Of a stretch of DNA of 14,863 nt, positions 1 to 6,272 are shown piece after piece; position 1 is the first letter of the stretch; every line of letters starts with the position of its first letter. The translations under genes and the position numbers were made by a program. The notes under the pieces are model-generated. The model worked only from the letters and a program-made list of their open reading frames with translations, made no database searches and was not told where the DNA came from. Source of the DNA: Kordiimonadaceae bacterium UBA4441 (GTDB lineage: Bacteria; Pseudomonadota; Alphaproteobacteria; Sphingomonadales; Emcibacteraceae); contig DGPL01000041.1 of assembly GCA_002390425.1 (NCBI GenBank), positions 1-14,863 on the forward strand, given 5' to 3'.

Positions 1-325
1 AGAATTCTTCAAAAAACCTCTTTGCTTTCTCGGATGATGGCATAGCAATCGCTAAAGCATCTTGGCAGGCCTCTTTCCAATCGAGCGCCACGCCAAACCC
101 ATTATATTCGCGGTCATCGGGATATTTAATCAGGCGCTCGCAAGAAATTTTAAACGATTGAAGAGCCTGGTCATGATCATCAATATTCCAACCCTCCAAT
201 TGATCAAATGATACGATCTTATACGTAGGAATTATTTGCACATCTTCTATAGGGGGACGCAAAACATAATATACAGAGAGACAAAACAACCCAAAAAGAA
301 ATGTAAGAGTTGATTTTTGTATCAT
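1..325 (-). CDS. mltA: MltA-type membrane-bound lytic murein transglycosylase, N-terminal part (3' end outside window)
   Basis: Only the first 108 codons are present; the gene runs off the left edge. MltA enzymes cleave the glycan strands of peptidoglycan between N-acetylmuramic acid and N-acetylglucosamine, forming 1,6-anhydro ends, in the periplasm. The start MIQKSTLTFLFGLFCLSVYY is a hydrophobic signal or anchor (about residues 5-22) with no good lipobox. It is followed by the MltA domain opening: F-DQLEGWNIDDH-QAL-SF at 40-58, SC at 61-62, a W-K-AC pattern around 83-87, and a KRFFEEF motif at 102-108. The ATG at 325 has a TGGA 8 bases upstream as a ribosome site. The start lies 31 bases after the timA stop on the same strand, so co-transcription with timA is likely. 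mltA downstream of timA is a familiar alphaproteobacterial order. The catalytic Asp region is outside the window. Confidence 0.88.
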   Translation of the reverse strand, partial: MIQKSTLTFLFGLFCLSVYYVLRPPIEDVQIIPTYKIVSFDQLEGWNIDDHDQALQSFKISCERLIKYPDDREYNGFGVALDWKEACQDALAIAMPSSEKAKRFFEEF

Positions 326-356
326 TACGCTTTTCCATTCACCTTTAATAAATTTT

Positions 357-1088
357 TTAAGCTTCGCTGGTTGATACGAGAATCCAGTTTGGGTCTTTGC
401 GTTTTACATCACGGCAGAAAGTCCAAATGTCAACAATGGGTGCTACTTTTTCAGCATCGCCATCAACAATATTCCCGTCCTGATCCTTAATTACAATTGT
501 CATATGACTATTAAATCGCACAGTAAGTTCAGCCATAGAACCGTCGATACTTGCATCAACCAATTCTATCTTTTCTACATCCGCAAGATTATTCTCGAAT
601 ATCTTACCTTCTTCTTTCATTGCTTTAATGGCATTATCAAATTCTTCACAAACGTCTTTACTTAAAAATTGTTTCAACGTCTGAATATCGCCTGACCAAA
701 ATGCGTTCAAAATCATACCGTACGCATATTCAGCACCGTCAAAAAAACTTGGGAGCGTAAACGATCGATCAAAACCATTTATTTGTTGCAAAACACTATA
801 ATGAGGCGACGACGGGCTTACGCCAATATCAGCAGACTTTTGAGCAGGAGTTTCTTTAGCGGCTTCGGCGCCAATACCATCACGTATCGGCACAATATTA
901 TCTTCTTCAGCTGTATTTTTTTCAGATGCGTTTTTTGGGTGGCTGTCTTGAAATGGGTTTTTGTTTTTATCTTCGTCTTTTCCATCATAGCCATCGCGTC
1001 GCCCTAAAGTGCGTCTTAATTGTAATATAATAAAGCCCGCAACGAAGGCGAAGATTATAAGAGAAAGACTTTCTGAATCGTTGTTCAT
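357..1088 (-). CDS. timA: TimA: Tim44-domain inner-membrane protein
   Basis: This 243-residue protein has a single membrane segment near the N terminus (about 8-24, LSLIIFAFVAGFIILQL). A charged, low-complexity linker (about 28-95) follows, then a Tim44-like domain from about residue 100 to the end. Domain features visible are FFDGAEYAYGMILNAFWSGD, the LKQFLSKDVCEEF segment, the D-W-TF-RD core (VDIWTFCRDV) and the terminal DPNWILVST. Tim44 domains bind membranes; in mitochondria Tim44 tethers Hsp70 to the TIM23 translocon. In alphaproteobacteria the relative TimA is an inner-membrane protein of unsettled role. An AGGA lies 7 bases before the ATG. The gene is divergent from fxsA-secB and is followed by mltA. 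The family assignment is firm; the function is not known in bacteria. Confidence 0.92.
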   Translation of the reverse strand: MNNDSESLSLIIFAFVAGFIILQLRRTLGRRDGYDGKDEDKNKNPFQDSHPKNASEKNTAEEDNIVPIRDGIGAEAAKETPAQKSADIGVSPSSPHYSVLQQINGFDRSFTLPSFFDGAEYAYGMILNAFWSGDIQTLKQFLSKDVCEEFDNAIKAMKEEGKIFENNLADVEKIELVDASIDGSMAELTVRFNSHMTIVIKDQDGNIVDGDAEKVAPIVDIWTFCRDVKRKDPNWILVSTSEA

Positions 1089-1135
1089 TTTTTATCCTGA
1101 AAATGTTTTGGACTGATAATATAAACATCATGCCC

Positions 1136-1163
1136 TTGGCGTTTCTATATTTAATACTATATT
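1136..1163 (+). promoter_or_regulatory. candidate sigma-70-type promoter for fxsA
   Basis: TTGGCG (1136-1141) and TATATT (1158-1163) are separated by 16 bases, inside the 130-base divergent region between timA and fxsA. The spacing is slightly short and the -35 is weak, so this is only a candidate. Leftward transcription of timA must also start in this region, but I found no clear promoter for it. Confidence 0.3.
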
Positions 1164-1218
1164 AGATAAACCATCATGTATATATTATGAAACAATATTT
1201 CAACAATCTGGACTATTT

Positions 1219-1707
1219 ATGCCATTAATATTTTTAATTACCTTTTTTACGGTAATCTATATGGAGTTTATTGTATTTGCTGAAGTCGCAGATGGAATAG
1301 GCACACTTTCAGCGCTCTTGTTAACGATCGTAACGGCCGTACTGGGGATTTATATCATTCGACAAGAAGGCTTAAAGGTTCTGTTGAATATGAAACAAAC
1401 CGTTGATCGCGGTGATAGTCCAGTAAAAGACATGATTCATGGCTTCTTTCTGGCTGTCGCTGGTTTCTTTTTTCTAATGCCGGGTTTTATAACGGATTCA
1501 ATTGCAATTTTACTAGCTATTGCACCAATTCGAGAAATGCTTGGTAATTCAATGGTAACCGCCGGCAAAAAAAATTATCAAACCCGCCCAAGATCATCAC
1601 ATTCAGGTGGAATTATCATTGATGGAGAGTTTGAGGAAGCTGGAGAATCAGATATATCGGACATCGAAAAAATTGAAGCCGATAATAAAAAGGAAGATGA
1701 TATTTAA
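1219..1707 (+). CDS. fxsA: FxsA family inner-membrane protein
   Basis: This 162-residue integral membrane protein belongs to the FxsA family (named for the E. coli protein that relieves F-plasmid exclusion of phage T7; its native role is unclear). Hydrophobic segments cover about 2-20, 28-48 and 73-103. Family landmarks are the early E (E16) in the first segment, G-LG--I-R-EG (about 42-51), and the near-invariant PGFITD at 88-93 followed by IAPIRE. The C-terminal 50 residues are polar and acidic, as usual. It is immediately upstream of secB and divergent from timA, a standard alphaproteobacterial arrangement. A CTGGA about 8 bases before the ATG may serve as ribosome site. Confidence 0.93.
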   Translation: MPLIFLITFFTVIYMEFIVFAEVADGIGTLSALLLTIVTAVLGIYIIRQEGLKVLLNMKQTVDRGDSPVKDMIHGFFLAVAGFFFLMPGFITDSIAILLAIAPIREMLGNSMVTAGKKNYQTRPRSSHSGGIIIDGEFEEAGESDISDIEKIEADNKKEDDI

Positions 1708-1714
1708 GCTTCTA

Positions 1715-1749
1715 GGCCTAAAAATAAGCAATATACCTTATTTTTAGCC
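1715..1749 (+). repeat. perfect 11-bp inverted repeat (hairpin) between fxsA and secB
   Basis: CTAAAAATAAG (1718-1728) and CTTATTTTTAG (1737-1747) pair perfectly around an 8-base loop. GG (1715-1716) and CC (1748-1749) can add two more pairs if C1717 bulges. The 3' arm contains TTTTT but no T-run follows the stem, so it is not a textbook intrinsic terminator. It may attenuate read-through from fxsA into secB or protect the fxsA transcript 3' end. Confidence 0.6.
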
Positions 1750-1760
1750 ACAATAACTTG

Positions 1761-1782
1761 TATCATGCGTAAAACCATGATA
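1761..1782. promoter_or_regulatory. operator-like palindrome upstream of secB
   Basis: TATCATG (1761-1767) and CATGATA (1776-1782) form a perfect 7-bp inverted repeat with an 8-base spacer, 44 bases before the secB start. The half-site length and 15-base centre-to-centre distance fit a dimeric helix-turn-helix repressor or activator site. The binding protein cannot be named from the sequence, and a small RNA hairpin is an alternative reading. Confidence 0.4.
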
Positions 1783-1825
1783 GCAGACGATTAAATTTTA
1801 GATTATTATTTTAGGAATAGACGAA

Positions 1826-2344
1826 ATGTCAGATAATACAGAGCAAAATGATGCAGCCGCTGAAGCTGCCGGTAATGAAATTCAAATTACAATTCTAGGC
1901 CAATATATCAAAGACCTATCATTTGAAAACCCAACTCCAGCACAAACAATTCAGAAGCTTTCAACTGAACAGCCTTCTATGAACATAAATGTTAATTTAA
2001 ATGCACAACAAGTTGGTGAAGACATATATGAAGTTGACCTAAAAGTTACGGCAACCGCGCAAGCAAACGAAGAAACAGCATTTGTTGCAGAACTTTTATA
2101 TTCTGGCCTTTTCGGAATTAAGAACCTTCCTGAAAATCAATTACAACCATTCTTAATGGTTGAAGCACCTCGCCAAATCTTCCCATTTGCGCGCCGTATT
2201 TTATCTGATGTAACGCGCGATGGTGGTTTCCCGCCGCTTATGTTAGAGCCAATTGATTTTGCTGGCCTTTATCAGCAACAACTTGCTCAAGCGAATGCAC
2301 AGAATGAAGCAGCAGCTGGCGAAGATGATATTGTGGTAAACTAA
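1826..2344 (+). CDS. secB: SecB, preprotein export chaperone
   Basis: SecB is a cytosolic tetrameric chaperone that keeps precursor proteins unfolded and hands them to SecA at the Sec translocon. The 172-residue length is slightly above the E. coli protein (155). After an acidic, Ala-rich start (1-17) the fold begins at ITILGQYIKDLSFENPTP. It continues with MNINVNLNAQQVGEDIYEVDLKV, the strongly conserved YSGLFGI (about 91-97) and APRQIFPFARRIL--VTRDGGFPPLMLEPIDF (about 112-147), ending in a helical Gln/Ala-rich and acidic tail. AGGAATAGACGAA before the ATG is a good ribosome site. The gene follows fxsA by 118 bases, with a hairpin and a palindrome between, so it may have its own control. A strong terminator follows. 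Confidence 0.97.
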   Translation: MSDNTEQNDAAAEAAGNEIQITILGQYIKDLSFENPTPAQTIQKLSTEQPSMNINVNLNAQQVGEDIYEVDLKVTATAQANEETAFVAELLYSGLFGIKNLPENQLQPFLMVEAPRQIFPFARRILSDVTRDGGFPPLMLEPIDFAGLYQQQLAQANAQNEAAAGEDDIVVN

Positions 2345-2368
2345 TTATCACTCATTTTTAAAGTAAAG

Positions 2369-2396
2369 TGGCTCTCTTTTAAGGGCCATTTTTTTT
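2369..2396 (+). terminator. intrinsic terminator after secB, possibly bidirectional
   Basis: TGGCTCT (2369-2375) pairs with AGGGCCA (2382-2388), with one T-G wobble, around the loop CTTTTA. The run of eight T at 2389-2396 follows. A-rich bases before the stem (2365-2367) can pair with the T-run. On the opposite strand the hairpin, which ends 8 bases past the dnaQ stop, is followed by a moderately T-rich stretch. It may therefore also end the dnaQ operon. Confidence 0.88.
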
Positions 2397-2403
2397 GCAA
2401 AAA

Positions 2404-3081
2404 TTACCAAATATTGTTTTCAATTTTTCCGATAAACTCTTTATGTCTCTTAAGTTCTTCTTCAGAAGCAGAATGGGCTCTCGGCTCACGAAATGATCTG
2501 GTAATTTCTAAAGAGGCTCCATTAGTTTTGGAAACATCCTTTTCCTCTGACATCAAACCAAGTCCAGTTTGGCGTCCCCCCATAAGTTCAAGATAAACAT
2601 CTGCAAGCAGCTCTGCATCAAGTAAGGCACCATGTTTCACCCGGTTAGAATTATCAATAGAAAAGCGTTTACATAAAGCATCAAGGGTATTATTTGCACC
2701 TGGAAATTTCCGCCTTGCTATTGAAAGTGTATCAACAGAACGCGTCGCAGGGTATGTAGAAAAGCCAAGGTTTTCCATTTCCCAGTTTATAAATTTCATA
2801 TCAAATTCAGCATTATGAGCAACCAATTTCATATCACCGCAAAAATCCCTAAAGTCAGCAACGATTTCACTAAACGTCGGTTTATCTCTTAAGAATTCTT
2901 CCGTAAGCCCATGAACGTTTAATGCTGCCGTTGGCATATCCCGTTCAGGATTGATATAGACGTGATAGTTTTCACCCGTTGGAATATAATCCTCAACAAC
3001 AACACAACCAATTTCAACAACCCGATCGCCATTAAATGGATCAAACCCCGTTGTTTCCGTATCAAAGACCACTTCACGCAT
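2404..3081 (-). CDS. dnaQ: DNA polymerase III epsilon subunit (3'-5' proofreading exonuclease)
   Basis: Epsilon is the proofreading exonuclease of the replicative polymerase core. The three DEDDh exonuclease motifs are complete: FDTETTG (D7, E9), AHNAEFD (D94) and HGALLD (H150, D155). A flexible linker (about 168-195) leads to a C-terminal RSFREPRAHSASEEELKRH segment of the kind that binds the alpha subunit. I use the ATG at 3081 (225 aa). An AAGGA lies 9 bases before it, whereas the same AAGGA directly abuts the upstream in-frame ATG at 3090, which is too close to serve it. The start overlaps the coaE stop by 8 bases (ATGCGTGA), giving translational coupling. It is the last gene of the ppsR-maf-aroE-coaE-dnaQ run. 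Confidence 0.97.
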   Translation of the reverse strand: MREVVFDTETTGFDPFNGDRVVEIGCVVVEDYIPTGENYHVYINPERDMPTAALNVHGLTEEFLRDKPTFSEIVADFRDFCGDMKLVAHNAEFDMKFINWEMENLGFSTYPATRSVDTLSIARRKFPGANNTLDALCKRFSIDNSNRVKHGALLDAELLADVYLELMGGRQTGLGLMSEEKDVSKTNGASLEITRSFREPRAHSASEEELKRHKEFIGKIENNIW

Positions 3082-3664
3082 TAATATCATTCCTTATTTC
3101 TTTAATAATCTGCTGAACTTGAGCCCTAGCATAATCAAAACCTTTGTCCGTTTGTACGATAAAATCTGCTTTTTCACGTTTTTTTGCATCAGGCATTTGG
3201 CTAAGTAAAATATTTCTAAACTTTTTCTCTGTCATTCCGGGACGTGATATTACTCTTTCTTTTTGAACATTTGCTGGCGCTGAGGCCACCACAATATAAT
3301 CACATTCGCCTTCATATGATTTTTCAAAGAGAAGCGGTATATCAAAGACGACTATGTCGCCATTAGCTGAATTTACAAAATCAGATCGCATATCACCTAC
3401 CATTGGATGGAGTATTTTTTCCAATTTTCCGAGTGCTACATTATCACCAAATACTTTTTCCCCTAATAATTTGCGGTCAATTTTATTTTGTTTTTTCACA
3501 CCCGAAAATTCTTTAGAAACGATATCAACGGCCGCACCGCCATCACCAAGCAAAGCATGAACCGCGGCATCACTATCAAATACTGGTATGCCCGCCTCTT
3601 GAAACATTTTTGCCGTTTCGGTTTTTCCCATTCCTATTGAACCAGTCAGCCCTATTTTTTTCAT
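3074..3664 (-). CDS. coaE: dephospho-CoA kinase
   Basis: CoaE catalyses the last step of coenzyme A synthesis, ATP-dependent phosphorylation of the 3'-hydroxyl of dephospho-CoA. The 196-residue protein opens with the P-loop LTGSIGMGKT (about 6-15). The substrate-site FDSDAAVHAL (D30, D32), LHPMV, the FDIPLLFE motif and the lid-region SRPGMTEKKFRNILLSQM follow. All are expected for this kinase. Its ATG overlaps the aroE stop as ATGA, and its TGA overlaps the dnaQ start. It sits between aroE and dnaQ as in many alphaproteobacteria. Confidence 0.97.
   Translation of the reverse strand: MKKIGLTGSIGMGKTETAKMFQEAGIPVFDSDAAVHALLGDGGAAVDIVSKEFSGVKKQNKIDRKLLGEKVFGDNVALGKLEKILHPMVGDMRSDFVNSANGDIVVFDIPLLFEKSYEGECDYIVVASAPANVQKERVISRPGMTEKKFRNILLSQMPDAKKREKADFIVQTDKGFDYARAQVQQIIKEIRNDINA
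3091..3095 (-). promoter_or_regulatory. ribosome binding site that decides the dnaQ start
   Basis: AAGGA on the minus strand ends one base before the ATG at 3090 and 9 bases before the ATG at 3081. Only the second spacing is workable, so translation most likely begins at MREVVFDTETTG. Confidence 0.6.
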
Positions 3665-4503
3665 GAAAGGGCCCTTAAAATATGATCTCTAAGGCCTTGG
3701 TCTACGTTAGGATCAACTCCAAACAATTTTTTAAACCCCGGTGCCGCTTGATGAAGTAGCATACCTAGTCCGTCTATTGTTTCATTACCGCGATTTCGCG
3801 CATTTTTTAATAATTCCGTTTCTAGGGGGGAATAAACGATGTCATAAACGCTCGCACTTTTCGGTAAATTATCCAAAGATAATTCTAATGGTCTTTGCCC
3901 GGTCATCCCTAAAGTCGTTACATTAACGACGAGTGCCGCACCATCTAATGCGTCTTCACGGGCCTCCCAATCGATTATATGAATTCTTTTATAGTCAATT
4001 TCTTTTTTTAAATTTTCAGCACGTTCTTTTGTTCTATTGGTTAATCGAACTTCTGGCACACCGTCATCCAGCAAACTAACAAGCACGGCACGTGCAGCGC
4101 CCCCAGCACCAATAATGACCACCGGACCATTCTCAGCTTTCCACCTTTTTGTTGTTTGTTTTAAATGAGTTAGAAATCCAATGCCATCCGTGTTGGAACC
4201 AATCATTTTACCTTTTTCAAAATAAACCGTATTTACCGCTCCTATTTTACGTGCCTTTTCATCAACTTTATCAACAAGTTTTAAAACGTCTTCTTTATGG
4301 GGGACTGTAACATTGATACCTGCGATGCTTTTCTCGTTTAATGACTTTATAAAAGAGGGAAGCTCTGCAGATGTAACGTGAAAAGCTTTATATTCACCAT
4401 TAATATTATATTTAGAAAGCCAATACCCATGAAGACATGGGGACAAACTGTGGGAGATCGGATCCCCAATAACACCAGCAATTATTTTCTCTTTGTTATT
4501 CAT
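3661..4503 (-). CDS. aroE: shikimate dehydrogenase (NADP+)
   Basis: AroE reduces 3-dehydroshikimate to shikimate with NADPH in the chorismate pathway. The 280-residue protein has the substrate-site GDPISHSLSP (13-22), the catalytic NVTVPHK with Lys70, GAVNT (88-92), and SNTDG with Asp106. The NADP-binding GAGGAARA (132-139) and LTNRT (binding the 2'-phosphate) follow, then the C-terminal DGLGMLLHQA. Length and motif order are normal for AroE rather than the YdiB or SdhL side branches. Its start overlaps the end of maf by 8 bases (ATGAATAA) and its TGA overlaps the coaE start by 4. Confidence 0.97.
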   Translation of the reverse strand: MNNKEKIIAGVIGDPISHSLSPCLHGYWLSKYNINGEYKAFHVTSAELPSFIKSLNEKSIAGINVTVPHKEDVLKLVDKVDEKARKIGAVNTVYFEKGKMIGSNTDGIGFLTHLKQTTKRWKAENGPVVIIGAGGAARAVLVSLLDDGVPEVRLTNRTKERAENLKKEIDYKRIHIIDWEAREDALDGAALVVNVTTLGMTGQRPLELSLDNLPKSASVYDIVYSPLETELLKNARNRGNETIDGLGMLLHQAAPGFKKLFGVDPNVDQGLRDHILRALS

Positions 4504-5089
4504 TTAAAAGGTTTAATTCTCTTAGTTTTTGAATTAGTGGTAACAACGGCAATCCTAAAATATCATTATAATCACCATTTACATCAGAAAAAAGCTGAAT
4601 ACCTAAATCTTCTATAAAATAGCATCCAACTGAAGCTGTTATGGCCGCTTCTGCCTTCACTAAATATTCTTCTAAAAATTCATCAGAAAAATGGCGCATT
4701 TTCAAACGTGGTTCGCTAGTATAACACCAGATAATATTTTCGTTTATAGCCAATGAAACGGAGGTTGTTAAAGTGTGATATTTTCCTCTAAAAAACTTAA
4801 GGTTTTCTCTGGCTTCTTCAATATCCTTTGCTTTACTAAAAAGCTTTTCGTCACATGTTAAAATTTGATCAGCGCCGATGACATAATCATTCAAGTGGTC
4901 CCTCGAAATTTTAAGCGTTTTTTCTGAAGCTAGTTTTTCTGAAATCTCTGAAATCTTAGATCCCAATTTAAGCATTTCATTCTTAAGGCGATTTTCATCA
5001 ATATTTGCCGCAATGGTTTTAAAATTAAGTCCCGCTTGTTTCAATAATGTGCGACGTGATGTGCTTTTTGAAGCCAGTATCAACGTCAT
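4496..5089 (-). CDS. maf: Maf/YceF-like nucleoside triphosphate pyrophosphatase
   Basis: Maf proteins hydrolyse non-standard or modified NTPs to the monophosphate; subfamilies prefer m7GTP (YceF) or dTTP/UTP (YhdE). The 197-residue sequence starts with LILASKSTSRRTLL, a variant of the LAS-S-RR--L motif. The catalytic-base motif is GADQIL, and FFRGKYHTL is present. The last third has the usual GCYFIEDLGIQLFSDVNGDYNDILGLP. The usual KP after the Asp motif is SKAKD here. The substrate cannot be decided safely; the GADQ form and gene context match the alphaproteobacterial Maf placed next to aroE. Its ATG overlaps the ppsR stop as ATGA. Confidence 0.93.
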   Translation of the reverse strand: MTLILASKSTSRRTLLKQAGLNFKTIAANIDENRLKNEMLKLGSKISEISEKLASEKTLKISRDHLNDYVIGADQILTCDEKLFSKAKDIEEARENLKFFRGKYHTLTTSVSLAINENIIWCYTSEPRLKMRHFSDEFLEEYLVKAEAAITASVGCYFIEDLGIQLFSDVNGDYNDILGLPLLPLIQKLRELNLLNE

Positions 5090-5922
5090 TTTGGCTTTGT
5101 TACCTTTTCTTCTTCGAATTTATTTTTCATGTTTATGATTGCGACAGACGTTTCTTCGATGGAACGGCGGGTTACATCAATAACAGGCCAACCCATTTTA
5201 CTAAAAAGACGGCGCGATTCTTTTACTTCTTCTTTCACGAGATCCTCATCAACATAATCTGTTGTTTTATTTTCTTGTAGCATCAAAAGCCGATTGCGGC
5301 GTATTTGAACAAGTCGGTCAACGCTATTCACAAGACCAACAATAAATTTGCCTTCTTCTCTCGCTTTTTCAAGCTCTGGGGGCAAGGGACAGCCTGGCAC
5401 TATGGGAATGTTAGCGGCGCGATAACCACGATTGGCAAGATAAATACATGTTGGTGTTTTTGACGTTCTTGAAACACCCACTAAAATAATATCCGCGTTT
5501 AATAAATTATCAGAAATTTGGCCATCATCATGTGCCAATGTATATTGAATGGCATCTATACGGTCAAAATATTCATCATCCATCTGATGTTGAAGCCCTG
5601 GTCTTTCCGTTGGTTTTTCGCCAACATGCCGGCCAAGTTCATGAATAATCCCTTGTAAAACAGATATATACGGCCACTTATTTTTTTTACAACTTTCAAT
5701 AAGAACTTTTTCAATTTCATGATTTACAAGCGTAAACATGATAATGCCCGGGTTTTCTTCCATTTCTGCAATAATACGTGACATATGGCGCGCCGTTCTT
5801 ATCATTGGCCAATAATGTTTTACTGGTTCGATACCGGGAAATTGTACTAATGATGCTTTTGCCACTTGTTCTAGGGTATCACCCGTACTGTCAGAAACTA
5901 AATGGAGATGTATTTTTTTCAT
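5086..5922 (-). CDS. ppsR: pyruvate, phosphate dikinase / PEP synthase regulatory protein (kinase-pyrophosphorylase, DUF299)
   Basis: This family inactivates pyruvate phosphate dikinase or PEP synthase by ADP-dependent phosphorylation of a threonine, and reactivates it by phosphate-dependent removal, forming pyrophosphate. The 278-residue protein starts HLHLVSDSTGDTLEQVAKASLVQF, typical of DUF299. It carries AHDDG (about 130-134), the P-loop GVSRTSKT (149-156) and TCIYLANRGYRAANIPIVPG. Which enzyme it controls is not shown: neither ppdK nor ppsA is in the window. It is the first gene of the five-gene leftward operon and borders the origin region, as in Caulobacter and Rickettsia. The ribosome site is weak (AGCGAAAA). 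Confidence 0.95.
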   Translation of the reverse strand: MKKIHLHLVSDSTGDTLEQVAKASLVQFPGIEPVKHYWPMIRTARHMSRIIAEMEENPGIIMFTLVNHEIEKVLIESCKKNKWPYISVLQGIIHELGRHVGEKPTERPGLQHQMDDEYFDRIDAIQYTLAHDDGQISDNLLNADIILVGVSRTSKTPTCIYLANRGYRAANIPIVPGCPLPPELEKAREEGKFIVGLVNSVDRLVQIRRNRLLMLQENKTTDYVDEDLVKEEVKESRRLFSKMGWPVIDVTRRSIEETSVAIINMKNKFEEEKVTKPK

Positions 5923-5960
5923 ATTTTCGCTTTTTATCTATTTTTTAATAACCTGAATAA

Positions 5961-5969
5961 TGGGGATAA
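5961..5969 (-). promoter_or_regulatory. DnaA box, one mismatch
   Basis: The minus strand reads TTATCCCCA, one base off TTATCCACA. It is the box nearest to ppsR. Confidence 0.55.
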
Positions 5970-6036
5970 CTTATCATTTTTTACAAGTGTTAATTTTTAG
6001 TACCCGCAATTCATTATTAATACTTGTTTTATCCTT

Positions 6037-6045
6037 TGTGGATAA
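6037..6045 (-). promoter_or_regulatory. perfect consensus DnaA box
   Basis: The minus strand reads TTATCCACA exactly. It is half of a TTATCC-N5-GGATAA inverted repeat (6029-6045). Confidence 0.85.
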
Positions 6046-6138
6046 TAGTTATTCAATAAAATAATAACTTTATTTTTAGGGTCAATTTCCCATTTATTTT
6101 ATTTCGTTTTTCATATATTTAAGGGTAAAGTTTCGTTA

Positions 6139-6147
6139 TGTTGATAA
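6139..6147 (-). promoter_or_regulatory. DnaA box, one mismatch
   Basis: The minus strand reads TTATCAACA, one base off consensus. It lies 22 bases, about two helical turns, from the next box, and overlaps a possible -35 element TTGATA (6141-6146). Confidence 0.6.
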
Positions 6148-6170
6148 CCATTGAATATACTGTGTATAAC
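6141..6170 (+). promoter_or_regulatory. candidate promoter for hemE inside oriC
   Basis: TTGATA (6141-6146) and TATAAC (6165-6170) are separated by 18 bases and point toward hemE. Both hexamers overlap DnaA boxes, so DnaA binding would be expected to block this promoter. That is an inference from overlap only. Confidence 0.4.
6161..6169 (-). promoter_or_regulatory. consensus DnaA box (TTATNCACA)
   Basis: The minus strand reads TTATACACA, an exact match to TTATNCACA. It overlaps a possible -10 element TATAAC (6165-6170). Confidence 0.75.
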
Positions 6171-6205
6171 TTTTAATCCACTATATTCACAGGAACAACT
6201 AACCA

Positions 6206-6246
6206 CTACTACCTTTATATATAAATATAATATAAGTAATAATTTA
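6206..6246. other. probable DNA unwinding element with DnaA-trio-like start
   Basis: CTACTA (6206-6211) leads into a 33-base tract (6214-6246) containing a single G and no C. The tract is preceded by the DnaA-box cluster and followed by the box at 6247. Box cluster, CTA repeats and A/T tract in that order resemble the unwinding region of other bacterial origins. The trio reading is weak because only two clean CTA units are present. Confidence 0.5.
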
Positions 6247-6255
6247 CGTGTATAA
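6247..6255 (-). promoter_or_regulatory. DnaA box, one mismatch
   Basis: The minus strand reads TTATACACG, one base off TTATNCACA. It sits just past the A/T-rich tract, 18 bases before the hemE start. Confidence 0.5.
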
Positions 6256-6272
6256 CATTTAAGAAAATTAAA

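Larger units (their letters stand above)
5923..6272. other. oriC: chromosomal replication origin (oriC) between ppsR and hemE
   Basis: This 350-base gene-free, very AT-rich region separates divergent ppsR and hemE. Two sites match TTATNCACA exactly (6037-6045, 6161-6169) and three differ by one base (5961-5969, 6139-6147, 6247-6255). All five read TTAT...on the minus strand. Two poorer plus-strand sites lie at 6174-6182 and 6183-6191, and TTATCC-N5-GGATAA forms an inverted repeat at 6029-6045. A nearly pure A/T tract (6214-6246) adjoins hemE. In Caulobacter and Rickettsia the origin is known to lie in this same hemE/DUF299 gap. Flanking genes read away on both sides. I found no exact CtrA site (TTAA-N7-TTAA) and no GANTC methylation site here. 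Confidence 0.85.

Noticed and set aside
3082..3090. Upstream ATG for DnaQ (228 aa)
   Set aside because: The AAGGA ribosome site abuts this ATG with no spacer, while it is 9 bases from the ATG at 3081, whose product begins as the family usually does.
6017..6031. CtrA-like site TTAA-N7-TTTA in the origin region
   Set aside because: It differs from TTAA-N7-TTAA by one base, and in DNA this AT-rich such matches arise by chance. No exact CtrA site was found in the gap.
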